Origin: Acinetobacter bohemicus ANC 3994
GTDB taxonomy: Bacteria; Pseudomonadota; Gammaproteobacteria; Pseudomonadales; Moraxellaceae
DNA: 64,000 nucleotides
NCBI RefSeq assembly: GCF_000367925.1
Contig: NZ_KB849176.1
Coordinates: forward strand, 124,001-188,000
Reading direction: 5' to 3'
Below, piece after piece: positions 8,231-16,566 of the stretch (positions within the stretch are counted from its first letter, which is position 1; every line of letters starts with the position of its first letter). The notes beneath the pieces were generated by a model that searched no databases, was not told where the DNA came from, and saw nothing but the letters and a program-made list of their open reading frames with translations. Made by a program: the position numbers and the translations under genes.

Positions 8231-8253
8231 AAAAAGCCCCATCGAAGGGGCCT
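8231..8253 (-). terminator. Rho-independent terminator for the 87-residue gene
   Basis: On the minus strand GGCCCC, loop TTCGAT, GGGGC, then a T run. The stem is near-identical to the one at 7611-7632. Confidence 0.65.
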
Positions 8254-8260
8254 ATAAGCA

Positions 8261-8524
8261 TCAAAGCGATTGCAGTACATCAGCTCTAATCTCGGTCACT
8301 TCATTTTCATTGTTGCTTTGATCTTTCTTCCGCAAATCACTAATAAGCCGCGCTGAAGCAACAAACTTGCTCAATGCTGTATCTTTATCAGCGGTCCATT
8401 CTCTAGGGATTAAATCGGCTATTTCCAGCAATTTATCCATTGTCCGGGGATGAGCCTCTCCAAACTTGTTTTTGTAATAACGATAATTTGAGAGTTCAGT
8501 TTGAATTTTTTCAGCGGGAGTCAT
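8261..8524 (-). CDS. Hypothetical satellite protein, 87 residues
   Basis: A small charged protein (EIADLIPREWTADKDTALSKF, VASARLISDLRKKDQSNN). No domain was recognised. It is the last gene of the minus-strand set 8261-9528 and is followed directly by a terminator. Its C-terminal 35 residues are clearly related to a broken copy at 45267-45365 beside the hut cluster (SKFVASA, KKDQS, ENEV and EIRAD are shared). This marks it as a conserved gene of a family of related elements rather than random ORF noise. Confidence 0.6.
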   Translation of the reverse strand: MTPAEKIQTELSNYRYYKNKFGEAHPRTMDKLLEIADLIPREWTADKDTALSKFVASARLISDLRKKDQSNNENEVTEIRADVLQSL

Positions 8525-8602
8525 TTTCTCAACCTTTTATGAGCCACATGCAAAAAATCATTGCATGTGGGTGTGGGAACTATTCAATACAGTGGAGTGT
8601 TA

Positions 8603-9193
8603 CTACTGGGTATAGATAACTGTTTCTTTGATAGAACGTGCTTCTGTATAAATCTCATCAGTACGTTCATTCAGTAGAATTTTGATTTCATTCTTATATT
8701 TAATTTCTTCTAAAATTTTACCTTCATCTAAGGATTCACCCATGCCCAATATGGTCTTAATCTGATCTTGGGTAAGGCCTTCTGCTTTTAATCTTTTTTC
8801 TTGCTGGCCATGAATTTCTTTCTTGCGCTGTAAGTCTTTCTCTAAAGAAGAAACTTCCGTTGTTAGTCTTTCAATATCCTGTTTAATTTGCTTCAACTCT
8901 CCTTGATTCTTAGCAATATGATGATCATAAGCTTTAACAGCTTCATCATTGCGCCGTTTTTGCTGTTCTTCTAATTGTTTATATTCTTCACATAGAATGC
9001 TATATGCGTTGTCTACAGTGGTTTGATGATCGTGGGCGGTAGACAGCAGTAACTTTGCTGTATCAGTGATAATGCCTTGATGCGCTAAGCTAGCTTGTTT
9101 TAGGGCAAGCTCTGCACTCAGGATTACAGCAGTAGCTTTGGATTTATTGCTAAAAGTCATCTTTAAATACTCATGGATAAATGATGCAGTCAT
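8603..9193 (-). CDS. Hypothetical coiled-coil protein
   Basis: A 196-residue, highly helical protein. Residues about 65-135 (EEYKQLEEQQKRRNDEAVKAY, then ELKQIKQDIERLTTEVSSLE and KDLQRKKEIHGQQEKRLKAEG) form a long heptad-type coiled coil. There is no signal peptide or transmembrane segment. Its ATG shares one base with the stop of the gene upstream (TAATG), so the two are translationally coupled and probably function together. Family unknown. A structural or scaffold role in the satellite, for example in capsid remodelling or segregation, is only a guess. Confidence 0.6.
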   Translation of the reverse strand: MTASFIHEYLKMTFSNKSKATAVILSAELALKQASLAHQGIITDTAKLLLSTAHDHQTTVDNAYSILCEEYKQLEEQQKRRNDEAVKAYDHHIAKNQGELKQIKQDIERLTTEVSSLEKDLQRKKEIHGQQEKRLKAEGLTQDQIKTILGMGESLDEGKILEEIKYKNEIKILLNERTDEIYTEARSIKETVIYTQ

Positions 9194-9528
9194 TATTTAT
9201 TAGTTTGTTTTAGTGATTTACGAGTAGTTCCAGATCCTAAAATTTTTTTGATTCCAGTAATTTCATTTTCAATGTCCTGTAGATCCTGTTCAAAATCTAG
9301 ATTTGAAAGTTTCTTTAACAGCTTGACCTGTTTTTTCATTAATTGATCTAGTTCTGCACATGCGAGATTTGCAAAGTTAGATCGGGCGTTCTGGCTTGAG
9401 GCCTTTTTTCCATCTTCTGTTGTTGGTCCGGTGGATTTAAGCCACGGTTTATTTTGCATAATCCGTTCACGTTGCTTTCTCCTACGTTCAGGTGTCCAGC
9501 TGTTTTTATAGTTGGGAGAGGTGGTCAT
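9193..9528 (-). CDS. Hypothetical protein with TGPTTEDGKKASSQNA motif
   Basis: A 111-residue protein with a basic N-terminus (WTPERRRKQRERIMQNKPWL), a glycine-bearing motif STGPTTEDGKKASSQNARSN at about residues 31-50, and a helical C-terminal half predicted as coiled coil. The STGPKT-x-EGK-x-SS-x-NA motif recurs in short proteins of plasmids and phage-like elements, where its role is unknown. It is the first gene of the minus-strand pair with the coiled-coil gene. Three repeated GTCA-type operators lie upstream (9581-9715), so it is probably under element control. Confidence 0.55.
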   Translation of the reverse strand: MTTSPNYKNSWTPERRRKQRERIMQNKPWLKSTGPTTEDGKKASSQNARSNFANLACAELDQLMKKQVKLLKKLSNLDFEQDLQDIENEITGIKKILGSGTTRKSLKQTNK

Positions 9529-9580
9529 TCTGTGTCAATTCCATAGCGAAACGAACTAAATAATAGGTCTAAAATCTGAC

Positions 9581-9715
9581 GTTAAAAATGACTAGTTCCA
9601 TTGTATTTAAGTCAATGAATTATATATAAATATTTTTTGGTGGTTAAACGTCAAAAATAATGTCATTTTGATCAAAAAAAAGGGATTTTGTTTTTAGTGT
9701 TAAGTCAAAAATGAC
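9581..9715 (-). promoter_or_regulatory. Three GTCA-N4-TGAC type operator repeats
   Basis: GTTAAAAATGAC at 9581-9592, GTCAAAAATAATGTCA at 9650-9665 and GTCAAAAATGAC at 9704-9715 lie upstream of the gene ending at 9193. The first and third share the continuation TGACTA. A nearby ATCAAAATGACA on the minus strand (about 9661-9673) is a further near-copy. The half-sites GTCA/TGAC are palindromic around an A run, as for a dimeric repressor. The third copy overlaps the stop codon of the gene at 9715-10404. Confidence 0.45.
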
Positions 9716-10404
9716 TACCTACATGGGAACGCTAGTTTTAGTACATCCATTTCCAAATAAACAATTCTATTTGTATTCATCCATTCATTAAAACTGATGC
9801 GGTAATCTTCTTTTAAATTTAGTTTTTCACCGTTTTTTTCCATTGAGCTGGTTAAGCACTTTGTACCTCTTTTCCAGCAATAAAGTAATTTACCGCTATC
9901 AATTAAATACTTTTCTATCCTATCTAGATGCACAGAATCTAAAGCTATTACTTCTGATACACAATTACGCCATTCAGTTAAAGTGACCTTTGCATATTTT
10001 GTTGGACTGTTGAGAATTATATGTTTTTGGTATTGCATTTCTAACAGGTACAGATAGGCATTAAAAGCACGTGCTTGGCAATCAGCTTCATACAGAATAG
10101 AGAAGTATTTTTCCAGTTTTCCTAATCCATACTTGAATTGCGTTTGTATTGGCTCAGGCATTTTTTCATAGCTAATCTTATCTATACTGATGCCTTTATC
10201 TGGTGTGTACCTGATAATACCGCCGTGTTCTTTAATCAGATCGGCTAAGCGTTTTGTATTCTGGAGTGAGTAAAGAAATGACTTTTCACTTTCAACTTTA
10301 TAACGCTTGAACTTTTTAAGTTCTTTCTCAATTTCTTTCGGTGTTTTTATCTTCTTATTTTTATCTGAATCTATTATATCAACGGCGTTATTTACATCAC
10401 TCAT
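9715..10404 (-). CDS. Hypothetical satellite protein, 229 residues
   Basis: A lysine-rich protein with an N-terminal coiled-coil-like stretch (KTPKEIEKELKKFKRYKVESE), a central segment YEKMPEPIQTQFKYGLGKLE and a C-terminal part containing a Cys-Trp-Lys-Arg cluster (LLYCWKRGTKCL). No signal peptide and no recognised family. It lies upstream of and in the same orientation as the coiled-coil gene pair, but the 186-base gap with operators suggests a separate promoter for that pair. It is the outermost intact gene at this end of the element, a place where replication-control or accessory genes often sit. Confidence 0.5.
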   Translation of the reverse strand: MSDVNNAVDIIDSDKNKKIKTPKEIEKELKKFKRYKVESEKSFLYSLQNTKRLADLIKEHGGIIRYTPDKGISIDKISYEKMPEPIQTQFKYGLGKLEKYFSILYEADCQARAFNAYLYLLEMQYQKHIILNSPTKYAKVTLTEWRNCVSEVIALDSVHLDRIEKYLIDSGKLLYCWKRGTKCLTSSMEKNGEKLNLKEDYRISFNEWMNTNRIVYLEMDVLKLAFPCR

Positions 10405-10800
10405 CGTATCTACTTCCTATCTAATAACTTGGCAACATTGTAACGAAGCTGCTAGTTATCATTTTTAGGGAAGACCAATCTATTATATTGTTTAGAGGGC
10501 TTAGGCAGAAAATGTAAGAGTGTGGTAGGTGTACCTCACTTTCTAGACTAAGTGGAGGGTAAGGGGGCTAAATAATAATAGGGATAAGCGTTGAGTAATA
10601 TACTTTGAGTTGTACTCCCGATATAGCAACCAAACCCGAAGAAATGGCCCAGCAGCAAGTAATTTGTATCCCTGTGTGTATCCCTTGTTTTTGATATAAA
10701 ATTTATTAATTAAAAAACATATACTTATTAATCCAGTTCAATTGTCGCCACCCCAAATACCTAGCTTTATATGACTGAATATGATGTGATATAAGGCGGA

Positions 10801-10834
10801 AAGGCTTGATTCTAAAAGGATCAAGCCTTTTTTT
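10801..10834. terminator. Terminator at the right end of the element
   Basis: AAGGCTTGAT pairs with ATCAAGCCTT around a ten-base loop, followed by seven T residues. A diverged version of the same stem opens the homologous segment at 45118. Confidence 0.6.
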
Positions 10835-10921
10835 ATGCCTGTATATAACTTTGTATGAATGAGCATATAGCTTGTTGCTGTGTATGGTGGTATGTATAGT
10901 GTGAGTTAGTAAAAAGCTATA

Positions 10922-10944
10922 AATTTTCGGCTTATTTTGCACTA
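10922..10944 (+). repeat. 23-base direct repeat, att-like (copy 1)
   Basis: The segment beginning AATTTTCGGC and ending TTTGCACTA is identical at 45227-45249 in the same orientation, and both copies are preceded by similar terminator plus short GTGTA-type words. A shared recombinase core is one explanation. A dispersed intergenic repeat is another. Confidence 0.5.
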
Positions 10945-11078
10945 TTTTGTTTTTTATTCTGCACTACCTAATGGTATACCAGACAATGCAGGACAGTTTA
11001 ATTAACGAGTAAAAACAATAACAAAACCAATATCGCCATCCGCCCCGAATTGCTTCCATTTTTCCCGCCTTGGTCTTT

Positions 11079-11114
11079 AAAAAGCCTTTAAAAATCAATT
11101 CTAAAGGCTTTTTT
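11079..11114 (+). terminator. Rho-independent terminator-like stem-loop
   Basis: AAAAGCCTTTA pairs with TAAAGGCTTTT around an AT-rich loop, with a continuing T run. No gene that would use it was recognised upstream on the plus strand, so it may belong to the gene that was interrupted by the element. Confidence 0.5.
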
Positions 11115-11177
11115 ATTGTCCGATTCCATCCAAAGCTATTTGATCCACAAATAAAGTATAGAATGTGGACAATAAAT

Positions 11178-11370
11178 ATGGATTTAACGGATATAGAATA
11201 TAAAAAGGCCCAGCCTAAAAAAACAATATCATCTCTCTAACAATAATAGTTTGTCTTTACGAATAGATCCAAATGGGAAAAATATTGGTCTAGCTGTATG
11301 GCAATCTATAAGGCAGTTTCGAATATCGCCATTAAAATTCATTAATGATTTTTATTTTTCAATGGTTTAG
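11178..11370 (+). pseudogene. Decayed tyrosine-recombinase N-terminus
   Basis: ATG at 11178 opens MDLTDIEYKKAQPKK, then a stop. A +1 shift restores SLSLRIDPNGKNIGLAVWQ up to a stop at 11368-11370. Together these follow the arm-DNA-binding (DUF4102-type) N-terminus of P4-like integrases: LTD-x-x-x-x-KAKPK near the start, then a leucine-rich strand and (V/I)-x-PNG-(S/K)-K. Nothing resembling the catalytic domain remains. It fits a truncated, frameshifted integrase left at the element boundary. Confidence 0.45.
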
Positions 11371-11420
11371 TCATAGTCCTCTTTAAATCTTCAAAAAATA
11401 TAACGATTCAGTTTGCTGTA

Positions 11421-12302
11421 TTAAAAAGCCCAAATAAATTTTAATAATCCTGTATGTCCTTCAGGGCGGTTTTCAACATTGGTTTCTTTTAAATATTTTG
11501 CTTCAATAGACCAATTCTGATCCTGATATTGAATAGCAGGACCAACTGCAAGGACTTGTCCTTTTTGACCAATATCATCACCATTGACACGATCTGATTT
11601 AACTTGTTTAAAAGCATAACCTTCTATTGCCAATTTGACATGATCATTCAGTTTATAGCCCAAACTGTAGTCACCGGCGAAATATTCTCCGGATTGATAA
11701 TGCGTGTCGTCATTTTCATCATTAAAGCTATACGACAGTTTGGTTGAAAGATCTAAGCCATTTGCTGGCGCGTAGGTATAAGCAATAATGGGTCGAATGG
11801 TATTGTAATTTTTACCAATATTGGCAACCACAGGCTGAGTTGCTGTGGGCGTATCATATTTCCCCGTTGCTACAACGCCCTCAATTGCGCCAATCCAGTG
11901 GTGGCTTCCCCTGTGCCAGCCCAACATTGAACCGAAAATTAAATCACCTAAAGCACGGTTATGATCGGACATGCCAGCGGCGGTTAATCTTAGGTCAACC
12001 AAAGGTTGTGCTGCATAAAAACCGAGCTGCCCACCCAGATAGTTTTGTTCTGTCATCCAGACCAAGCGTGGGATGAGGGCATTGGCATCTAAATGAAAAT
12101 CAGAGGGGCCATTGTCCAGCTGACCAGCATGGTAGTTTTGATAGTACGTTAGTAAATAAACACCCGGTGGTGGTAATGCACCCGCCATCATACCTTCAGC
12201 ACCTAAGGCAAATGAATCGGCACCATTTTCTGTTGCAAATGTGAATGTACTGCTCAAGCCTAGGATTAGGCTCAGAGATAGCTTTAAAGTCAGTTTTTTC
12301 AT
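11421..12302 (-). CDS. Outer-membrane protein of the MetA-pathway phenol degradation/SphA family
   Basis: A 293-residue protein with a clean signal peptide (MKKLTLKLSLSLILGLSSTFTFA) and a beta-barrel-like body ending in a terminal aromatic residue (KFIWAF), the outer-membrane assembly signal. Family members are encoded with aromatic degradation operons and are thought to help hydrophobic substrates cross the outer membrane or be sensed. It is the last gene of the mph-catA run and is separated from catA by a strong hairpin, so its expression may be reduced relative to catA. Role in phenol uptake is inference from context. Confidence 0.75.
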   Translation of the reverse strand: MKKLTLKLSLSLILGLSSTFTFATENGADSFALGAEGMMAGALPPPGVYLLTYYQNYHAGQLDNGPSDFHLDANALIPRLVWMTEQNYLGGQLGFYAAQPLVDLRLTAAGMSDHNRALGDLIFGSMLGWHRGSHHWIGAIEGVVATGKYDTPTATQPVVANIGKNYNTIRPIIAYTYAPANGLDLSTKLSYSFNDENDDTHYQSGEYFAGDYSLGYKLNDHVKLAIEGYAFKQVKSDRVNGDDIGQKGQVLAVGPAIQYQDQNWSIEAKYLKETNVENRPEGHTGLLKFIWAF

Positions 12303-12353
12303 AGAAAATCCTTTTCAATGATGTTGTTATTACAAAGATTGATGTCATCGATA

Positions 12354-12382
12354 GCGCACCAATAAAACGCTTATTGGTGCGT
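12354..12382 (-). terminator. Intercistronic hairpin after catA
   Basis: GCGCACCAATAA (12354-12365) pairs with TTATTGGTGCGT (12371-12382) around a five-base loop, with no strong T run. It may be a partial terminator or mRNA stabiliser between catA and the outer-membrane protein gene. Confidence 0.45.
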
Positions 12383-12390
12383 ATTTTGCA

Positions 12391-13311
12391 TTAAGCACTC
12401 ACACGGCGACGATCGACCTCTGTCGAAGGTGCTTGATCAACTTCTTTAACCAATTCGAAATTAAAAGTGATGTGTTTAAAGGGTTTATCTAGATTGAGTT
12501 TTGACATTTCTGTTGAATCGGTAACATCGGTTGCGGTTGCAACCAATCCATCGCGTGTTGCAAAGGCAAAGTCATCCCAAAGGTATTGATCACCCTCAAT
12601 GTTAAATTGGGTGGTGAGTTTGCGATAACCCGGAGCCGAGACAAAATAATGAACGTGAGAAGGGCGATTACCATGACGCCCCAAGAGGTTGAGAACAGCT
12701 TGTGTGGTGCCTTCAGGCGGACAGCCATAGCCTACGGGCATGGTGGTTAAGGCCGTATATTTACCATCTACATCGGTCAAAATCGTGCGACGTAAATTAA
12801 ATTCAGATTGTGATTTATCAAAGAATGAATAATTGCCTAAACCATTGGCATGCCAAATTTCGACTTTTGCATTGGGGATAATATTTCCCTGAGTATCGGT
12901 CACTGTACCTTCAATGACTAAGGTATCGACATGATCTGACTCAGTACCATCATCCATACGTGCAAAACTGACGGATTCAGGTGCGCCAGCCACATACAGT
13001 GGGCCTTCGATGGTCCGTGGTGTTCCGCCTATAATTCCTGCCTTAGCATCGGCTTCATCCGCGCGTAAATCTAGATAATGTTCTAAGCCTAAACCCGCAG
13101 CGAGTAATCCAAGTTCGTTGGCTTGACCTGCATCGGTGAAATATTCCAAGCCTTTCCAAAGTTCAGTTTGAGAAATATCCAAATCTTCAATGGCCTGAAA
13201 AAGATCACCCAGTAAACGCACAACAATTTGCTGCACACGTGGGTTTACTTCACGTATCGCAGTATCTACATTCATTTGTTTTACTAATGTGTCGATTTCT
13301 TGACGGTTCAT
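12391..13311 (-). CDS. catA: Catechol 1,2-dioxygenase (phenol operon copy)
   Basis: A 306-residue intradiol dioxygenase that cleaves catechol to cis,cis-muconate in the cytoplasm. The Fe(III) ligands are visible: Tyr161 (GNYSFFD), Tyr195 (PVGYGCPPEG), His219 and His221 (RPSHVHYF). The N-terminal helical linker domain typical of CatA dimers precedes the catalytic domain. It follows mphP after 142 bases, so the phenol hydroxylase product is immediately consumed. A short AGAACCAA/TTGGTTCT hairpin lies in that gap (13388-13409). The window holds a second catA at 32007-32927, roughly 80 percent identical by eye. Confidence 0.95.
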   Translation of the reverse strand: MNRQEIDTLVKQMNVDTAIREVNPRVQQIVVRLLGDLFQAIEDLDISQTELWKGLEYFTDAGQANELGLLAAGLGLEHYLDLRADEADAKAGIIGGTPRTIEGPLYVAGAPESVSFARMDDGTESDHVDTLVIEGTVTDTQGNIIPNAKVEIWHANGLGNYSFFDKSQSEFNLRRTILTDVDGKYTALTTMPVGYGCPPEGTTQAVLNLLGRHGNRPSHVHYFVSAPGYRKLTTQFNIEGDQYLWDDFAFATRDGLVATATDVTDSTEMSKLNLDKPFKHITFNFELVKEVDQAPSTEVDRRRVSA

Positions 13312-13453
13312 TTTTATCTTCCTTTTTTATCGTGTCATTGTTCCGAATACTCTGAAACGGACATGAAACAGAGCATCCGAAAGGGGGAGAACCAAGTAAA
13401 ATTGGTTCTATGTCTAGAATTTCTTAAAACGTTTTAATCAGCGTTGTGATTTG

Positions 13454-14515
13454 CTATATGTGTCTAAATAGCGCTGAGCGAGAGGCGGTTGCTGCACCAT
13501 CAGCCGCACTTAAGAAGCGTTCGGTATGAATATCTTTTTCAAAGAGACGGCTTTGCATCAGTGTTGAAATAGCCGCATCAATCATGGGCGGTGGGCCACA
13601 TAAATAAGCTTTATGACCACTGCATTTATTTTCAAAATAATCTGCCACCGCTTCATGCACAAAACCTGTAAATCCTGTCCAGTGATCTTCTGCTTTAGGC
13701 GCATTTAGTGCAGGAATGTAGCGGAAGTTTGGATAGTCTTTGACTAAGGTTTCAAACATTTCATGGTTATAGAGTTCAGAAACATCACGCGCGCCTTGGA
13801 ACAGATAGATGGTCCGTGTATCACCTTGTTCCAAAAGGTCCAAGATCATGGATTGCGGACTGGATAGACCAGAACCACCCGCAATAAAGATGGCATCTTT
13901 TTCATCGGATTTACGCACAAAAAACTGCCCATAAGGTCCTGAAACTTCAAGTTCATCACCTACTTGCAGGGTTTCGTGTACATAAGTGGTGGCCGCACCG
14001 CCCTGTACTTGGCGAATATGCAACTCAATTACACCTAATTCACTTGGTGCATTGGCAATTGAAAATGCACGGGTCCCTTCAATATTCGGCAATTGAAGAT
14101 TGATGTATTGCCCAGCCTGAAACTCCATTGGACGGTCAATCTGTAAACGCACACCTTTAATGGTTGGCGACAGTTGTTTGATCTGTAAAACTTTGGCTTG
14201 GTAGTCTTGTACCAAGTAACCCAGAAAATCTTCGTCTTCATCAACATCGGCTTCAATCACCATGTCTGATTCAGGCTTGCAGCAGCAAGCAAGGACTTTA
14301 TTTTCTTCGCGTTCAATGTCCATTAGCGCAAAGGGTGAGGCTTCACCGACATCATAAAAACCGTCCGTGACCTGAACTTTACAGGTGCCACATGTGCCAT
14401 GACCACAGGCAAAGGGCAGCCAAACACCTTGGCGTAAGGCCGCATCTAAAATGGTTTGATCTTCTTCCACTTCAATGGTCATGCCTACAGGTTCAATCGT
14501 GACTTGATAACTCAT
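13454..14515 (-). CDS. mphP: Phenol hydroxylase reductase component
   Basis: A 353-residue electron-transfer protein (DmpP type). The N-terminal plant-type ferredoxin domain shows the 2Fe-2S ligands CGHGTCGTC (with a further Cys near residue 77, CCCKPESD), followed by an FAD-binding barrel (RAFSIANAP) and an NAD(H)-binding domain (FIAGGSGLSSPQSMI, YLCGPPPM). It passes electrons from NADH to the MphLNO hydroxylase. It lies 12 bases after mphO. C-terminal 'RSALFRHI' extends slightly beyond the usual end. Length agrees with the family. Confidence 0.95.
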   Translation of the reverse strand: MSYQVTIEPVGMTIEVEEDQTILDAALRQGVWLPFACGHGTCGTCKVQVTDGFYDVGEASPFALMDIEREENKVLACCCKPESDMVIEADVDEDEDFLGYLVQDYQAKVLQIKQLSPTIKGVRLQIDRPMEFQAGQYINLQLPNIEGTRAFSIANAPSELGVIELHIRQVQGGAATTYVHETLQVGDELEVSGPYGQFFVRKSDEKDAIFIAGGSGLSSPQSMILDLLEQGDTRTIYLFQGARDVSELYNHEMFETLVKDYPNFRYIPALNAPKAEDHWTGFTGFVHEAVADYFENKCSGHKAYLCGPPPMIDAAISTLMQSRLFEKDIHTERFLSAADGAATASRSALFRHI

Positions 14516-14527
14516 GATCGTTCTCCC

Positions 14528-14893
14528 TTATACATGCGTGCCGTTGTAGCCATCTAAACCGGGCGTCACAAAGCGCAGTAGCGATTTATGATCAAAATTT
14601 AAATCAGCCAACGTCTGAGAAAAATCGATATCTGTTAATAATTGACGATTGAGGGTGAATTGCACTTTTGACCAATCGATATGTTCAAAATCAGGATGCT
14701 GATTGAAACCCGCTTGAATTTGCTGATCAATCAAGTCTTGTAAACTTTGCTGTGGTGAGACTACAAAAGCATGTGCGGCACAAAACAGCGTGTGATGATC
14801 CCATCCCACGTAGAGCAACATGTTGTCGCCATAATTTTTTTGTGCATCACGTGCATCAAATTCATAGTTTTTTTGAATCGCTTGTACTGGCAT
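14528..14893 (-). CDS. mphO: Phenol hydroxylase oxygenase small subunit
   Basis: 121 residues from the ATG at 14893 (MPVQAIQKNYEFDARD), chosen because AGGAG stands 7 bases upstream and because DmpO-type proteins begin with MPV. A longer reading frame to 14944 lacks this support. It is the gamma-type subunit of the (LNO)2 hydroxylase. The motif YVGWDHHTLFCAAHAF is characteristic of the P4 subunit. It lies between mphN and mphP in the standard KLMNOP order. Confidence 0.9.
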   Translation of the reverse strand: MPVQAIQKNYEFDARDAQKNYGDNMLLYVGWDHHTLFCAAHAFVVSPQQSLQDLIDQQIQAGFNQHPDFEHIDWSKVQFTLNRQLLTDIDFSQTLADLNFDHKSLLRFVTPGLDGYNGTHV

Positions 14894-14969
14894 GAGAAAA
14901 CTCCTAAATTCCTTGTGTGAAGCCATCTCGAAACTTTGATCCATGAGATGACTTCTGATCCTTTTTTAC

Positions 14970-16508
14970 TTAAGCGACATGACCTTTCCATTTTCTCCAA
15001 CGTTCTTGGTCTGGAGAGCCTTCAATGTCCAGATTGTCTGCACCAACATTAAAGTTGTAGTAATCACGTAAAATACTTTCTAAGTCGGGACCACCACAGT
15101 TACCTTGTAAAATTTGATTCACTGGCAACCACGCTTGAATGTATTTTTCAGGTTCACGTTCAAAAATGTCATGACAGCCGTCTGAACAAGTGTGGTAACG
15201 CTCGCCTTTATAAATACTGTCACGGTAACTGAACACGGTTGGGTCGCCATCCATTTCAGTAAAGGTCATTGGAATTTGACAAATTTGGCACAGTTGCGGT
15301 AAGCCACTGCTATAGAAGCGTTTACCTTCGGCTTCCAACTTACGCGCCAACTCCCATTTCGGACGGTAATATTTGTCGAAAGTGTCTGGATATTTCTCAG
15401 ATAACCAATCCATTTCTTCGTCGGTTGGAATCCACGTATGGAAACCAGCAGCATGGCCAAAGTTATAGAAAATCCACCATGCTTGATGTGAAATATGCTC
15501 TTTTTCTTTCACAATCACGTCTGAATATTTCGGCATACGAATACCGTAACGGCTGAGGTCTTTAAACAATGCACCACCCGCTTCTTCGAAATAGGTTTCC
15601 CATGCTTCTTTCCAAGACATCACTTTGTTTGGCAACATGTAATCCATCATCATGCCGACAATCGACAGTAGGCGAGTACCGCGCCAGAACCATTTATCAA
15701 TCCATTCTTGAACAATCGGCACGTTATCTTCATGCTGTTCCAGTAGGAATTTTACGATTTCCAAACCTAATGTCATGTGGCGTGCTTCATCTGACTGTGC
15801 ACTAAAACCAAAGGTTACGGTCGCCATATCACCGTTGTAGGCCGCACCTGACATGAACGGCACGAACAATAAGTTGGTGAGTACATATTCAAAGGAGAAA
15901 CTAATCGCCAGTAAGAATTCGAATGGACCTGCTGAACGTGCATCTTCAAAGAATGATTTTGGTACAGACAAGTACCAAACACGGTCATGCATGTGTGCCC
16001 AATCTTGGAAGCCGTCAAAGAACTTGTTGTAATGGCTCATGGCGTGAATTTGCGTTTGCACATGACGCAGTTCATCAATCGATTGCATTTGTGAAGCAAT
16101 TCGTGCGCCGATTCCGCCAAATTGGCGACCCACATGCGCATAACCTTGATAAGCCTGATATTCCAATGGTGTGACAGCGGTTAAAAACAGTTTAATGGCA
16201 TTTAAGTAGCGTTCATTGCTGACATTCATTTGACCATTGTTTTGAGAAAATGCATCAAAAATGGCATACAGTTTTTTCTCTTTTTCCGACTGATATTTCC
16301 AGTATGAATCCATGGTTAAACGGAACGGGTCTTCCCATTTTGACCAGTCTGTAATTTTAATCCCTTCAAACTCTTCGTAAGGAAAAGCCTCTTTACGATC
16401 TGCATAGGAAAAATCCCAATCCAGATCACGGGTCAACATACGATAGCGATCTTTCGCATTGAGTTTTTTGGTTGCAGTTTTAGTCGCGCTTTTTGCTTGG
16501 CTATTCAT
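14970..16508 (-). CDS. mphN: Phenol hydroxylase oxygenase large subunit (diiron)
   Basis: 512 residues from the ATG at 16508 (MNSQAKSATKT). AAGGA lies 8 bases upstream, while two upstream in-frame starts sit on or before that site. It belongs to the bacterial multicomponent monooxygenase family and holds the diiron centre that hydroxylates phenol to catechol: the second-half ligand motif SDEARH and the first-half IDELRH are visible. A Cys-rich YHS-like C-terminal segment (CQICQIPMTF, YHTCSDGCHDIFERE) is present as in DmpN. Position and length agree with the family. Confidence 0.95.
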   Translation of the reverse strand: MNSQAKSATKTATKKLNAKDRYRMLTRDLDWDFSYADRKEAFPYEEFEGIKITDWSKWEDPFRLTMDSYWKYQSEKEKKLYAIFDAFSQNNGQMNVSNERYLNAIKLFLTAVTPLEYQAYQGYAHVGRQFGGIGARIASQMQSIDELRHVQTQIHAMSHYNKFFDGFQDWAHMHDRVWYLSVPKSFFEDARSAGPFEFLLAISFSFEYVLTNLLFVPFMSGAAYNGDMATVTFGFSAQSDEARHMTLGLEIVKFLLEQHEDNVPIVQEWIDKWFWRGTRLLSIVGMMMDYMLPNKVMSWKEAWETYFEEAGGALFKDLSRYGIRMPKYSDVIVKEKEHISHQAWWIFYNFGHAAGFHTWIPTDEEMDWLSEKYPDTFDKYYRPKWELARKLEAEGKRFYSSGLPQLCQICQIPMTFTEMDGDPTVFSYRDSIYKGERYHTCSDGCHDIFEREPEKYIQAWLPVNQILQGNCGGPDLESILRDYYNFNVGADNLDIEGSPDQERWRKWKGHVA

Positions 16509-16566
16509 CTTGATCATCCTTTTCAATCTGTTGAAGCGATCGGCTTCTTATATTTTTCGTGTGGGA

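Larger units (their letters stand above)
10405..11177. other. Right-end region of the integrative element, att-like sequences
   Basis: No gene is supported here. Contents in order: tandem TGTATCCCT repeats at 10665-10673 and 10677-10685 (12-base spacing, arm-site-like); a terminator at 10801-10834; a stretch of related GTGTA/GTATG words at about 10835-10910; a 23-base segment at 10922-10944 found again exactly at 45227-45249; a second terminator at 11079-11114. Together with the decayed integrase at 11178 this looks like the attachment-site end of the element. No tRNA or tmRNA target could be recognised. Confidence 0.45.

Noticed and set aside
10732..10757. Possible tRNA or tmRNA 3' end as integration target (AGTTCAATTGTCGCCACC)
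   Set aside because: The T-arm-like word lacks a matching stem, and no acceptor or anticodon arm can be folded upstream.
10706..10942. Minus-strand open frame of 78 codons at the element end
   Set aside because: It crosses a terminator and the att-like repeat, has biased low-complexity composition and no ribosome-binding site.
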